The notes: generated by a model from the letters alone, not told the origin. A stretch of 35,132 nucleotides of DNA from Gammaproteobacteria bacterium (GCA_003645255.1 QNES01000025.1:1-35132); one strand, 5' to 3'; numbered from the stretch's first letter, positions 8,164-17,338 are shown. Numbers and translations are program-made.

Positions 8164-9863
8164 ATGAAATGGCAATTTTGGATAGATCGAGGGGGAACAT
8201 TTACCGATATTGTTGCCCTTCATCCTAACGGATATTTATTAACCCATAAATTATTATCTGATAATCCTCAACATTATCAAGATGCAGCCGTACAGGGCAT
8301 TCGCGATATTTTAGGACTCGCAAAAAATGAGCCCTTACCTACTCATCAAATAGCTGCCGTTAAAATATTAGTCGATTTTGCGCCCTGTGATGACATGAAA
8401 AGGGCATTCGCCACCGCTCATCAGCAACGATTTGGATTTATACGTTTTGATAAATCATTGATTGTCGAGGCTGTATCGGTCGAAGTGATTGGTCAAGTAG
8501 GGAAATGGGAAACGACCGAAACGAAACCTGTCAGGTTTTGCTTTGTTAAAATGGTAACACACGCTCAAACTTACGACACCCCCGTTTATTCGCGTGACGA
8601 TTGTTCCAGTGGTCAAAAAATAACCGGTCCCGCCATTATCATTGAACAAACCGGCACCACCCTCATTGAACCCGGTTGGCAAGCTGAAATCACCCCGCGT
8701 TATGATATTGTTTTAACTCGCCACAAAGATGATATTTTTACCCAAGACAAGATTTCTACCCATGTCGATCCAATCCGGCTAGAAATTTTTAACAATCTCT
8801 TTATGTCAATCGCTTCACAAATGGGCGCAACTTTAGCCAATACCGCCTACTCTGTCAATATCAAAGAACGCCTAGATTTTTCCTGCGCCGTCTTTGATCA
8901 AAAAGGACAATTAATCGCTAACGCCCCGCATATTACCATCCATTTAGGCTCCATGTCTGACAGCGTACAAACGGTTATTCAGACACAGGCGATACAACCG
9001 GGGGATGTTTTTGTCTTAAACAATCCTTATCATGGTGGCACACATTTACCGGATGTAACGGTGATAACACCTGTTTTTGCTGAAAAAACCGAAAAAGTGT
9101 TATTTTACGTCGCCTCACGGGGACACCATGCCGATATTGGGGGTATAACACCCGGCTCAATGCCACCCCATAGCCATACCCTGCATGAAGAAGGCATAAT
9201 CATTGATGTTTTCAAATTAGTAGAACAAGGGCAATTGCGTGAAACGGAAATGCGCGAATTGCTAAGTACCGGTCCCTATCCTACCCGTAATGTGGAACAA
9301 AACTTAGCCGACTTACGCGCCAAAATCGCAGCCAATGCGACAGGCGTACAAGAATTGCATAACATGGTGCAACATTTTAGTTTAGAAATTGTACAAGCCT
9401 ACATGCAGCATGTGCAAGATAATGCAGAAGCCGCAGTGCGTCAACTACTAGGCATCTTAAAAGAAGGCGTTTTTCGTTATGAATTAGATAACGGTGCTGC
9501 TATTCAAGTTAAAATCACGATTGATAAACAACAACGTAGCGCAATCATTGACTTCAATGGCACCTCAAAACAGCAAAAAAGCAATTTCAATGCCCCCGTT
9601 TCCGTTTGTAAAGCAGCCGTACTCTATGTCTTTCGTACCCTGGTAGAAGATGATATTCCTATGAATGCCGGTTGTTTAAAACCCTTGCAGATCATCATTA
9701 TGGCATGGCAGGTGGACAAGCCGGACAAATAGGGCATAATTGGGTGCAACGTATTGATAATAAACAAGAAAATGTAGCAGCGACGGCGACTGTCGAAATG
9801 CAAACGGGAGATGTGTTTGTGATTGAAACGCCGGGCGGAGGTGGATATGGTATAGTTTATTAA
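8164..9863 (+). pseudogene. Decayed hydantoinase/5-oxoprolinase (fused HyuA-HyuB)
   Basis: Remnant of an ATP-dependent N-methylhydantoinase / 5-oxoprolinase, normally about 1200 aa. Residues 1-70 are the HyuA start (FWIDRGGTFTDIVA, phosphate-binding). Sequence then jumps to the HyuA C-terminus (VDFAPCDDMKRAFATAHQQR, GPAIIIEQTGTTLIEPGW), so most of the HyuA ATPase core is missing, in frame. HyuB follows (NIKERLDFSCAVFD, VLNNPYHGGTHLPDVTVITP, SRGHHADIGGITPG) up to MNAGCLKPLQ near 9690. A second deletion there removes the HyuB core and shifts frame; the true C-terminus (GMAGGQAGQIGHNWVQR to TPGGGGYG) is read in another frame, ending at 9863. The main frame stops at 9732. An AAACCTGTCAGGTTT palindrome at 8523-8537 sits inside the HyuA part. 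Non-functional, unless the deletions are assembly errors. Confidence 0.85.
8523..8537. repeat. AAACCTGTCAGGTTT palindrome inside a pseudogene
   Basis: Same core as the intergenic palindromes, here within the HyuA remnant, where it encodes KPVRF in a stretch that does not look like the family. Confidence 0.7.
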
Positions 9864-9868
9864 CCTTT

Positions 9869-10303
9869 TTGGTAGCTGCCCACCTTTACGGACACCAATT
9901 GATTTTCCTCAATCCGAATTTCAAGAGTGACGACACGCCCCATAATCTCAAAGACTGGTTCGATTTAATCAAAGAATCAATTGATAACCCAGAACACCCT
10001 AAAGTGAATCTGAAAAACCGAGTGATCAAAAAAGTGGTGAAGCTGATAGAAGATGATAACCTCACGCCTGAAGAGAGAAGGGCAGCCAAAATCGCTGTCG
10101 CAACCGAAAAAACACGCCTGTTAGTGGAAAGAAAGGCTGAAGCAAGGGGAGAAAAGATTGCAAATCTAAAAACCGCTCAAAAAATGATAGCTGAAGGTTT
10201 TGAAGTCGAAATGATTTCTGAAATGACAGGGCTTGATGTTGACACGCTCAATCAACTTGAAAAGGAATCATACGGGGGAGAGTTGGGTAATTTAAGCCAT
10301 TAA
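9869..10303 (+). pseudogene. 3' remnant of an Rpn-type nuclease/transposase gene
   Basis: 144-codon open frame whose sequence is the C-terminal part of Rpn family recombination-promoting nuclease / putative transposase proteins. It shows the NLKDWFDLIKESIDNPEHP segment, VIKKVVKLIEDDNLTPEERR, a Lys/Glu/Ala-rich helix, and the closing AEGFEVEMISEMTGLDVDTL helix-turn-helix-like tail. The N-terminal nuclease core (D...ExK) is absent: the fragment begins 6 bp after the hyuB remnant's stop and its only start is a TTG without a Shine-Dalgarno. It is therefore a broken gene left by a deletion or rearrangement that probably also cut the hyuAB gene. Unlike the nuclease gene at 1904, no catalytic motif remains. 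Confidence 0.75.
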
Positions 10304-10311
10304 AATGGCAC

Positions 10312-10333
10312 GGAACGGGGTTTTCCTCGTTCC
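10312..10333 (+). terminator. Hairpin after the nuclease remnant
   Basis: GGAACGGGG (10312-10320), TTTT loop, CCTCGTTCC (10325-10333): 9-bp stem with one wobble pair. No good T-run follows, so the terminator call is tentative. The rest of the 140-bp gap to tsaB shows nothing else. Confidence 0.4.
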
Positions 10334-10443
10334 AAATGTCATTTGAGTAGATGTTGTGATGGAGTCATCAGCTTAAGCTTCCAAACCCCACCGACATAAA
10401 TTTTTTCTGAAAAGCTATAGAAACCAATTAACATTCCTCGAAA

Positions 10444-11157
10444 TCAACTTTTTTGAGATTTTGGTTTCTGAATAACCAAATTTCGCAAATAAACTGGCAA
10501 AGCATTTTCTGCACTGACAATTTTTCCCTGGGTAAAAGCCGCTAATGCTAATGGAATCATAGCGTGAGCTTTGGGTTCTTTTTCACTTTGATAATCTTGT
10601 AGTTTTTTTCCTAATCTGGTGGTTAATATATCTGTATAAATCGCCCAGCCGTTACCGACACCATACCAATGTTCCCCATTCGGTAAATTCACCGCCGTCG
10701 GTGAACAGACATTTTCTTCACCGCACATAATACCTTGTTTGTCAATGCGGTATGTTCCCCAATAGACTTCATTCATTCTGGCATCAATCGCCGCTAATAC
10801 GCTTGATGCGCCGTATTCAATGTAAGCTGTTTGAGCCAAAGTGGCTAATGAAGATATCGGGGCAACGGGAATATCGGCAGCAAAGGCAATACCTTGTGCC
10901 ACACTACAGGCAATGCGTAAACCTGTAAAACTGCCAGGTCCTTGTCCAAAAGCAACGCCATCTAATTGGATGGGTTTTAAGCCTGCTTCTGCTAGAAGTT
11001 CATCAGCCATCGGTAAAATCAAATTAGCGTGTTGACGGGGTGCTATTTTGCTTCGCTGAAGTATTTCACCTTCTGAATATAAAGCACAGGAACAGGCTTG
11101 AGTAGAAGTTTCAAAAGCGAGTAGTTTCATCATATTATAGCTGTTCTGGAGAATCAT
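10444..11157 (-). CDS. tsaB: tRNA threonylcarbamoyladenosine biosynthesis protein TsaB
   Basis: TsaB (YeaZ), partner of TsaD and TsaE in making t6A at position 37 of ANN-decoding tRNAs. It is a catalytically inactive ASKHA-fold protein that scaffolds TsaD. Motifs: KLLAFETSTQACSCALY, RQHANLILPMADELL, GVAFGQGPGSFTGLRIACS and AQGIAFAADIPVAPISSL. Homologues start at MKLLAFETS, which would be the ATG at 11130. The ATG at 11157 adds nine residues but has a proper ribosome site (GAGGGG, 5 nt spacing), while nothing precedes 11130; I keep 11157 with that doubt. It is separated from pepA by 271 bp with two hairpins. Confidence 0.93.
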   Translation of the reverse strand: MILQNSYNMMKLLAFETSTQACSCALYSEGEILQRSKIAPRQHANLILPMADELLAEAGLKPIQLDGVAFGQGPGSFTGLRIACSVAQGIAFAADIPVAPISSLATLAQTAYIEYGASSVLAAIDARMNEVYWGTYRIDKQGIMCGEENVCSPTAVNLPNGEHWYGVGNGWAIYTDILTTRLGKKLQDYQSEKEPKAHAMIPLALAAFTQGKIVSAENALPVYLRNLVIQKPKSQKS

Positions 11158-11296
11158 GAAAGCCCCTCTATAAGGCGCATTACAAGAGCATCAGATGATT
11201 CTCGATGTCGAAAATTAGGCTCAAAAATATCATTAGCAAACCGCATAATTTTATCGACTAAAATTGGGACATATTTATCTGAGTCAAATCAAAATC

Positions 11297-11366
11297 GGTT
11301 AGAAAATACACCTATCGTTTTTCTAACCAGTTCAAGAAATCCGATTTTTGGAAAAATCGGATTTCT
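11297..11366. repeat. Two adjacent hairpins between pepA and tsaB
   Basis: First hairpin: GGTTAGAAAA (11297-11306) / TTTTTCTAACC (11318-11328). Second: near-perfect palindrome AGAAATCCGATTTTT (11335-11349) / AAAAATCGGATTTCT (11352-11366). They may attenuate or end the pepA transcript. The AATCCGATTTTTGG motif recurs in part near 28835. Confidence 0.6.
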
Positions 11367-11428
11367 ACTGTTTTTCTTCAAAAAACTGAAACCTCGTTAC
11401 CTACTTATAAACCTTTAAAGAAATCACC

Positions 11429-12955
11429 TTAGTCTTCTCCGTTTTTCTCCACCGCGATCTCGTGATGACTGCGATTAATCAGATATTGTGTTAATAGAGG
11501 TACTGGTCGTCCGGTAGCCCCTTTTTCTTTCTCCTGATTCAAATAGGCTGTACCTGCAATATCTAAATGTGCCCAATGATACTTTTTAGTAAAGCGTGAT
11601 AAAAAGCAAGCGGCGGTAATGCTTCCTGCATCACGACCCCCAACATTAGCAACATCAGCAAAATGGCTATCAAGTTGTATTTGATAATCCTCCCACAATG
11701 GTAATTCCCATGCCCTATCACCACTGAATTTACCTGCTTTGAGTAGTTCAGTGGTTAATGGATGATAATTACTCATTAAACCATGCGCATGTTTACCTAA
11801 AGCCACTATACAGGCACCTGTCAATGTAGCCACATCAATAACGATTTCTGGTTTGTAGCGTTCAGCATAAGTCAGGGCATCACATAAAATAAGCCTACCT
11901 TCAGCATCGGTATTGATAATTTCAATGGTTTGTCCCGATAGGCTGGTAATAATATCGCCCGGTTTGACCGCCTTACCACTGGGTAGATTTTCGACAGCGG
12001 GTACAATCGCAATGATATTTAAAGGAAGTTGTAATTCCGCAGCGGCTGATATTGTCCCTAGCACTGCCGCAGCACCACACATGTCAAATTTCATTTCTTC
12101 CATCTGCTTTGCGGGTTTGATAGAAATACCGCCTGAGTCAAAAGTCACGCCTTTGCCCACTAAAACAATAGGTGCTGCGTCCTGTTTACCATTGAGATAT
12201 TTTAAAATAATTAATTTCGGTGGTTGTTCACTCCCGCTTGAAACGGCTAGTAAAGCATTCAAGCCTTCTTTTTCCAAGTCGCTTTGTGTTAGGATTTCAC
12301 AAGAAAAGTGGTCATATAAAAGACATAAGTCTTTTGCTTTATCGGCTAAGTAGGAAGGCGTACAATAATTACTTGGCAAATTGCATAAATCTTTTGCAAA
12401 TTTAACGCTATCTGCAATTTTTCTGGCTTCATAACTGGCTTGTTCAGCGATGGGTAATTCACGGCGCAAAGCGACATTAAAAACGATTTTACGCAAGGGC
12501 CGTCGCATACTTTCTTTTTGAGTTTTCAATTGATCAAAAATGTACATGGCAGAATTTGCCGTTTCAATGGCTTGACGAATACGCCATGCAATGTTATGGC
12601 CATGTACATTCAAATCGCTCAGATAACACACAGCTTCCATAGAGCCTGTTTCATGTAGTGTGCGTATAGCTTCAGTAATAATTTTACGATACTGGTTATC
12701 GTCTAAGTCACGTTCATGTCCACAACCCACCAGTAAAATACGATCCGCCACAGTACCGGGAACATTATATAATAATAAGGTTTGACCCGGTTTACCTTCT
12801 AAATCCCCTCTGCGCAAAATAGAAGACAGGTGCCTTTGACTAACCTTATCAATTCGTTTTGCCGCTTCAGATAAACGGCGTGGTTCATAAACACCGACAA
12901 CAACACAGGCAGAACGCTGTTTTTCGGGAAGACCACTTTTTAAGTTAAATTCCAT
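11429..12955 (-). CDS. pepA: Leucyl aminopeptidase PepA
   Basis: Cytosolic M17 leucine aminopeptidase (508 aa, normal length), a hexameric two-metal enzyme removing N-terminal residues from peptides; in some gammaproteobacteria it also binds DNA (XerA role). The C-terminal catalytic half shows VGKGVTFDSGGISIKPAK (metal-ligand Lys and Asp), KFDMCGAAAVLG, the signature NTDAEGRL, and VATLTGACIVALG. It is divergent from lptF, as is usual in gammaproteobacteria. No Shine-Dalgarno precedes the ATG; instead three tandem TAACTGA-type heptamers end 2 nt before it. Confidence 0.97.
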   Translation of the reverse strand: MEFNLKSGLPEKQRSACVVVGVYEPRRLSEAAKRIDKVSQRHLSSILRRGDLEGKPGQTLLLYNVPGTVADRILLVGCGHERDLDDNQYRKIITEAIRTLHETGSMEAVCYLSDLNVHGHNIAWRIRQAIETANSAMYIFDQLKTQKESMRRPLRKIVFNVALRRELPIAEQASYEARKIADSVKFAKDLCNLPSNYCTPSYLADKAKDLCLLYDHFSCEILTQSDLEKEGLNALLAVSSGSEQPPKLIILKYLNGKQDAAPIVLVGKGVTFDSGGISIKPAKQMEEMKFDMCGAAAVLGTISAAAELQLPLNIIAIVPAVENLPSGKAVKPGDIITSLSGQTIEIINTDAEGRLILCDALTYAERYKPEIVIDVATLTGACIVALGKHAHGLMSNYHPLTTELLKAGKFSGDRAWELPLWEDYQIQLDSHFADVANVGGRDAGSITAACFLSRFTKKYHWAHLDIAGTAYLNQEKEKGATGRPVPLLTQYLINRSHHEIAVEKNGED

Positions 12956-12957
12956 AT

Positions 12958-12978
12958 TCAGTTATCAGTTATTAGTTA
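12958..12978 (-). promoter_or_regulatory. TAACTGA heptamer array at the pepA start
   Basis: Read on the minus strand: TAACTAA, TAACTGA, TAACTGA, then AT and the pepA ATG. Placed where a ribosome binding site should be. See the matching arrays before lptF, the AAA+ gene and ubiX. Confidence 0.7.
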
Positions 12979-13269
12979 GTATGGCATCAAATATCAATTT
13001 TTTGATAAAATTCAAAACCTTGCAGTACCTTTTTTGCACTTTAAGTTCTATTACTGAAAAATTGATTATAATAAATAAGTTTATAAATTAAAAATATTAT
13101 TTATAGATGTTCAGAAAAATAAATTCCGCCCCTGTCTTGAAAAAAACAGGAGTTATTATTAGTGAAACACAAACTAACCGTTAGATTCAATATTTATCTA
13201 AGAAACTATAGTATTTTAAATAAATTTTCATGACTTAGATACAATAAAGAACTTTACCATAACCATAAA

Positions 13270-13283
13270 TAACTGATAACTGA
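13270..13283 (+). promoter_or_regulatory. Two TAACTGA heptamers at the lptF start
   Basis: TAACTGATAACTGA ends 2 nt before the TTG start of lptF, with no Shine-Dalgarno. The remaining pepA-lptF gap (12979-13269, about 290 bp) is AT-rich and must hold divergent promoters. A TATAAT hexamer occurs near 13067 but without a well spaced -35 box, so none is called. Confidence 0.7.
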
Positions 13284-13285
13284 TT

Positions 13286-14422
13286 TTGATTATTAGCCGT
13301 TACTTATTTCGTGAAATATTACACACTTTATTAGCCTTAACCGCACTATTATTACTGATTTATATCAGTCACCGGTTTATGGCTTATTTAGTTCAAGCCT
13401 CAATAGGTAATTTACCCGCAGAGTTCATTTTTCAATTATTAGCTTTGCGATTATTAACAGATTTAATGCTCATTTTGCCCCTATGTTTTTTTTTAGCACT
13501 TTTGTTAGCCCTGGGGCGACTATATAAGGATAATGAAATCACAGCAATGGCAGCCTGTGGTATTCCGGTACCAACAACCACTATTATTGGTTTCGGTGTC
13601 ATGTTTGCCATTATTATTGGCTTATTTTCCTTATTGTTAGCACCCTGGGCTGAAAGTCAAAGGAGCATTTTACAAGTCCAATTAAACACCATAGCTGAAG
13701 TGGGCGGTATTGCCGCAGGACGATTTAAAGAATTTCGTCATGGTAATGGCATTTTCTATGTAGAAAAGATTGACTCTGACAACAATATTATGCATTCCCT
13801 ATTTGTGCAAGTTAATTTACCCAATAAGCGCGTTGTTATGGTTGCCAAACGAGGTTATCAAACAGTAGAAGCAAGTGAATTATATCTGGTACTCGTTGAG
13901 GGTCATCGTTATGAAAGTCAACCAGGGCGCTTAAATTATGTCATTACCCAATTTGCCGAACACCGTATTAGAATCCCAAAACGCCTAGATGCCCCCCAGG
14001 GTGAACAACGCGATGCGATTTCTACCCTAACACTATGGTCCGCAAAAGAGCCCTCACTACAGGCAGAGTTACAATGGCGTTTATCATTGCCGCTATCAGT
14101 CATTTTACTGGCAGCACTGGCAGTGCCACTGTCTCGCACTACCCCACGCCAAGGACAATATGCCAAAATCTTTTTTGGTATCTTAATTTATTTAATCTAT
14201 AATAATTTGCTTAATGTCGCCAAAAAATGGGTAGAACGTGGTGACATTGCACCTATTATAGGTGTATGGTGGGTGCATATTATTTTGCTATTAATTATAT
14301 TATTTTTATATAATTTATCTTTTTTCAAAATGGTCTTTCAGCAATTATGGGGGGCATTTTATTCAATCATTATAAGGTTTTTCTTATTTTTACGCCGATT
14401 GAAAGGTACAACATCGGTTTGA
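13286..14422 (+). CDS. lptF: LPS export permease LptF
   Basis: Inner-membrane subunit of the LptB2FG transporter that extracts lipopolysaccharide for export. 378 aa, with the usual plan: three N-terminal helices (about 10-30, 52-75, 98-122), a periplasmic jellyroll (about 125-265) and three C-terminal helices (about 270-360). The N-terminal motif IISRYLFREILHTLLALTALL and the TAMAACGIP coupling-helix region identify it. The start is TTG at 13286, since homologues begin MII.RYL; no ATG fits. Normally lptG follows directly; here an AAA+ ATPase gene follows after 25 nt and lptG is absent from the window. LptF needs LptG, so lptG is presumably elsewhere. Confidence 0.93.
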   Translation: MIISRYLFREILHTLLALTALLLLIYISHRFMAYLVQASIGNLPAEFIFQLLALRLLTDLMLILPLCFFLALLLALGRLYKDNEITAMAACGIPVPTTTIIGFGVMFAIIIGLFSLLLAPWAESQRSILQVQLNTIAEVGGIAAGRFKEFRHGNGIFYVEKIDSDNNIMHSLFVQVNLPNKRVVMVAKRGYQTVEASELYLVLVEGHRYESQPGRLNYVITQFAEHRIRIPKRLDAPQGEQRDAISTLTLWSAKEPSLQAELQWRLSLPLSVILLAALAVPLSRTTPRQGQYAKIFFGILIYLIYNNLLNVAKKWVERGDIAPIIGVWWVHIILLLIILFLYNLSFFKMVFQQLWGAFYSIIIRFFLFLRRLKGTTSV

Positions 14423-14438
14423 AGGCTAACAATTAAAA

Positions 14439-14445
14439 TAACTGA
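14439..14445 (+). promoter_or_regulatory. TAACTGA at the start of the AAA+ gene
   Basis: Single TAACTGA followed by CA and the ATG at 14448: the same 2-nt offset as in pepA, lptF and ubiX. Confidence 0.6.
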
Positions 14446-14447
14446 CA

Positions 14448-16709
14448 ATGGAACTCTTTCGCTATCCCCTACTTTGTTGGCAACTGACACCTGATACCAT
14501 CTGTGCCCATTTAGTCAGTACAGAATATGAACTAGCCGGTACCCAGTTATCTAAATTACAGAGCCATCTTGCAGAACACTTGCAACGCGACTATATCCAA
14601 AATAATTTTCTGCCGGATTCCATGCCTGATGCTCGGCTGAAAAAGATCAATGTCAAAATTCGCCCTGCTTATCAAGAAGAAAACGGTGTTTTTCCAGTAG
14701 GGCATACCCTCAGTATTCCCATTGCAGCCGTTTATGGTTCGACTGAGGAGGGTTACTCTGAATGCTATCTGCCCTTATTAGAACAGCACTTTTATTATTA
14801 TAAACCTGATCAATTACGTGCCCTGATTGAATACTTTTCCCGTGATTATTTTAATAATATGACACCGGAAATGTTACATCGTTATATTATGCTGGGTGAG
14901 CCTTGGCTGGAAGAAGTCACAGTGCGTGTTAAAGCGCGTGAGTTGCGTCGGATTCATGATGATAAAAACCATTTAGAAATCAATACGTTACAAAAAGTAG
15001 CCGATAAATTTCCACGTAAAACGAAGGGGAGCGGAATTGCGCCGGAAACCGCATGGGAACGTAGCGAGTTAGTCGCTGGCTTGGTTGAAAAATTGCAAAA
15101 AGAACGCGCCAGTGTACTGCTTATCGGTGAGCAAGGGAGTGGTAAAACCGCTATTTTGTTAGAAGCCGCTCGTAAGTTTTTTAGTTTAACCAAAGAACGA
15201 TCAGAAGGCGTTAATTATTTTTGGCGAACGACTCCGCAACGTATGATTGCCGGAGCGCGTTACCTGGGAGAGTGGCAGGAAACTTCTGAAGAACTGATGG
15301 AAGAATTAGAGCGTACAGGCGATATTTTATGGATCAATGATTTTGTGTACCTCTTATCAGTGGGCGGAGAAGGACCAGAAGATTCTGTCGCTGCATTTAT
15401 GTTGCCTAATCTTCGTCAAGGACGCTTGCAAATAGTTGGCGAGTTGACACAACAAGCATGGGAAAAAATACGCCAGCGTTTGCCCGGTTTTGCGGCGCAT
15501 TTTCATGTCATTACTATTCCTAAATTGTCCAAAAAACAAATTGTCAAGATTATGGCTATGTTTGCGGATTATGTCCATAAACAATTACATATTACCATAG
15601 AAAAATCGGCACTCAATTTAGCTTATCGTTTATTAGATCGTTATTTACGCTATGAAGCTTTTCCTGGGAAAATTATTAAATTTATGACCAGTTGTGTTAA
15701 TGAGGCACTAGTACAAAACCAAAAAAGCATTGATGATGAAAAAGTGCTGACACAATTTGTCCAAAAAACCGGCTTACCGCCTTTTTTATTGCGTGATGAT
15801 ATGCTTTTAGACACCGTCGCCTTACATGATTATTTTAATAAGCGTATCATAGGTCAAACCCAGGCAATTGAGCGTGTTTGTCAAATTGTCATGATTTTCA
15901 AAGCTGGGCTGAATGATCCTAATAAGCCAATTGCGACTCTACTATTTGCCGGTCCGACGGGGGTAGGCAAAACTGCTTGTGCGACAGCATTAGCAGCCTA
16001 TTTTTTTGGACAAGGACAAACTTTAAATCCATTAATTCGTTTAGATATGAGCGAATTTCAGCATCCAGTACAGGTAGATCGTTTACTGGGCAGTGGTGAT
16101 AAGCCTGGTAAATTGATTGCGTTAGTCAGAGAACGACCATTTAGTGTCGTTTTACTGGATGAAATTGAAAAGGCGCACCCCATTTTTTTTGATGTGCTAC
16201 TGAATGTCATGGACGAAGGGATACTTGTAGATGGTAATGGGCGAGTGACAGATTTTCGCAATGTCATTTTAATTATGACAAGTAATCTTGGCGCGAAACA
16301 AAGTAAACGGATTAGTTTTGTTAATCAAAGCGATGATAATGATATTAGTAGCGCAGTGCGTCAATTTTTTCGCCCAGAATTTTATAACCGCATTGATCAA
16401 GTTATTACCTTCCAAGCTTTAAGCGCAGCGACAGTGGCAGATATTACTCGCAAAGAATTAATGGCACTTAATAAACGAGAAGGATTTCAAGAACGGCACC
16501 TTAAATTAACATTCACTCCCCAACTGGTTAAACATTTAGCAAAAGTGGGTTTTGATCCAAAATACGGTGCCCGCCCATTACAACGTACCATTGAAAGGTT
16601 AGTGATCTCAAAATTAGCCGAATTTCTTTTGCAACACGTTGAAATGAAGGGGGTTGATTTATTAATTGATTGGGTGGATAAAGAAGTTAAGGTATGTACG
16701 AAAAAGTAA
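14448..16709 (+). CDS. Divergent two-domain Clp/HSP100-like AAA+ ATPase
   Basis: 753-aa ClpA/ClpB-type unfoldase relative. The N-terminal 200 residues are unlike Clp N-repeats and are unrecognised. D1 has Walker A GEQGSGKT (227-234) and pore-loop-like GARYLGEW, but its Walker B reads ILWINDF (Asn297-Asp298) where Asp-Glu is expected, so D1 may bind but hydrolyse ATP poorly. D2 has Walker A GPTGVGKT (502-509), Walker B VVLLDEIEKAHP (Asp571-Glu572), sensor-1-like IMTSNLGA and sensor-2 GARPLQRTIERL. The usual D2 pore loop (GYVGYEEGG) is missing; the region is shortened to RLLGSGDKPGKLI. There is no evident middle coiled coil as in ClpB. It lies 25 nt after lptF, probably co-transcribed. Not clearly ClpA, ClpB or ClpV. 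Confidence 0.85.
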   Translation: MELFRYPLLCWQLTPDTICAHLVSTEYELAGTQLSKLQSHLAEHLQRDYIQNNFLPDSMPDARLKKINVKIRPAYQEENGVFPVGHTLSIPIAAVYGSTEEGYSECYLPLLEQHFYYYKPDQLRALIEYFSRDYFNNMTPEMLHRYIMLGEPWLEEVTVRVKARELRRIHDDKNHLEINTLQKVADKFPRKTKGSGIAPETAWERSELVAGLVEKLQKERASVLLIGEQGSGKTAILLEAARKFFSLTKERSEGVNYFWRTTPQRMIAGARYLGEWQETSEELMEELERTGDILWINDFVYLLSVGGEGPEDSVAAFMLPNLRQGRLQIVGELTQQAWEKIRQRLPGFAAHFHVITIPKLSKKQIVKIMAMFADYVHKQLHITIEKSALNLAYRLLDRYLRYEAFPGKIIKFMTSCVNEALVQNQKSIDDEKVLTQFVQKTGLPPFLLRDDMLLDTVALHDYFNKRIIGQTQAIERVCQIVMIFKAGLNDPNKPIATLLFAGPTGVGKTACATALAAYFFGQGQTLNPLIRLDMSEFQHPVQVDRLLGSGDKPGKLIALVRERPFSVVLLDEIEKAHPIFFDVLLNVMDEGILVDGNGRVTDFRNVILIMTSNLGAKQSKRISFVNQSDDNDISSAVRQFFRPEFYNRIDQVITFQALSAATVADITRKELMALNKREGFQERHLKLTFTPQLVKHLAKVGFDPKYGARPLQRTIERLVISKLAEFLLQHVEMKGVDLLIDWVDKEVKVCTKK

Positions 16710-16760
16710 CATTTTAGAACCCCCGTTTTTTGGAAAAGCTTGGTTTATTAAAGCTCGTGT

Positions 16761-16894
16761 AGCTCGTGTAGGGTGTATCGCTGCGCGTCATACACCAAAA
16801 AAATCGTGGTAAACATAAAAATGGTGCATGACGCTATCGCTTATGCACCCTACAAATGACAATTTATCAATCAAACCTGTACGGCTTACGAGTT
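16761..16894. repeat. 134-bp MITE-like palindromic element, copy 1
   Basis: Near-identical to 17778-17911. The ends AGCTCGT / ACGAGTT form a short terminal inverted repeat. Inside, GTAGGGTGTATCGCTGCGCG and its imperfect complement ending GCACCCTAC form a large hairpin. Its first nine bases are tandemly duplicated just upstream (16752-16760). It codes for nothing. Confidence 0.85.
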
Positions 16895-16935
16895 ACAGCC
16901 ATATGCGGGTATTATAATTTTTGAACACTGTAACA

Positions 16936-17010
16936 ACAAGGATTGTATATAAAAAAAGATTGGATCGAGGTGATGCCCGGTTTTAATTTATTATTATAAA
17001 CAATCCTTGT
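16936..17010. repeat. Inverted repeat upstream of the VapBC-like pair
   Basis: ACAAGGATTGT (16936-16946) and ACAATCCTTGT (17000-17010) with AT-rich extensions, 54 bp before the antitoxin gene. Could be an operator or another small palindromic insertion. Confidence 0.5.
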
Positions 17011-17064
17011 CGTTGTAGTCAGAACACGATGATTAATTTTGATTCAATTAGATTAGGATAAAAC

Positions 17065-17328
17065 ATGAAACTGATTGCAAAAGCGATTGAAACAACCGGT
17101 ATTATAGAGACACAGCGTCGATTATTATTAGATGAGTCGTTGCCAATCGCTGATAAAAGTTGTGTGCGCGTGATAGTGCTGGTGACAAAAGAGATGAAAA
17201 ATGATAAGACGACAGTATTGCCTCAACCGGTAGATTATGTGAGTCAATTAGCTGGACTTCATAAAGAAGTTTGGCAAGGTATAGATACAGACGCTTACTT
17301 AAAACAAGAACGTGAGGCTTGGGAGTAA
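17065..17328 (+). CDS. Antitoxin-like protein of a PIN toxin pair
   Basis: 87-aa small protein directly before a PIN-domain gene, so probably the antitoxin. The N-terminal pattern KAIETTGIIETQRRLLLDES and the strand RVIVLV match a family of short VapB-like proteins common next to PIN toxins in cyanobacteria and sulfur bacteria. The C-terminal tail (YVSQLAGLHKEVWQGIDTDA, then YLKQEREAWE) is the probable toxin-binding part. AGGAT lies 6 nt before the ATG, a good ribosome site. It ends 10 nt before the toxin's ATG, so translation is likely coupled. Such antitoxins usually repress their own promoter; the inverted repeat at 16936-17010 is a possible operator. Confidence 0.75.
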   Translation: MKLIAKAIETTGIIETQRRLLLDESLPIADKSCVRVIVLVTKEMKNDKTTVLPQPVDYVSQLAGLHKEVWQGIDTDAYLKQEREAWE

Positions 17329-17338
17329 AAGTTATCTT

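Noticed and set aside
9672-9863. Separate 63-aa gene
   Set aside because: Its product is the C-terminus of HyuB in a shifted frame, so it belongs to the pseudogene.
13062-13072. TATAAT as the lptF promoter
   Set aside because: No -35 box at a suitable distance, and TATAAT is expected by chance in such AT-rich DNA.
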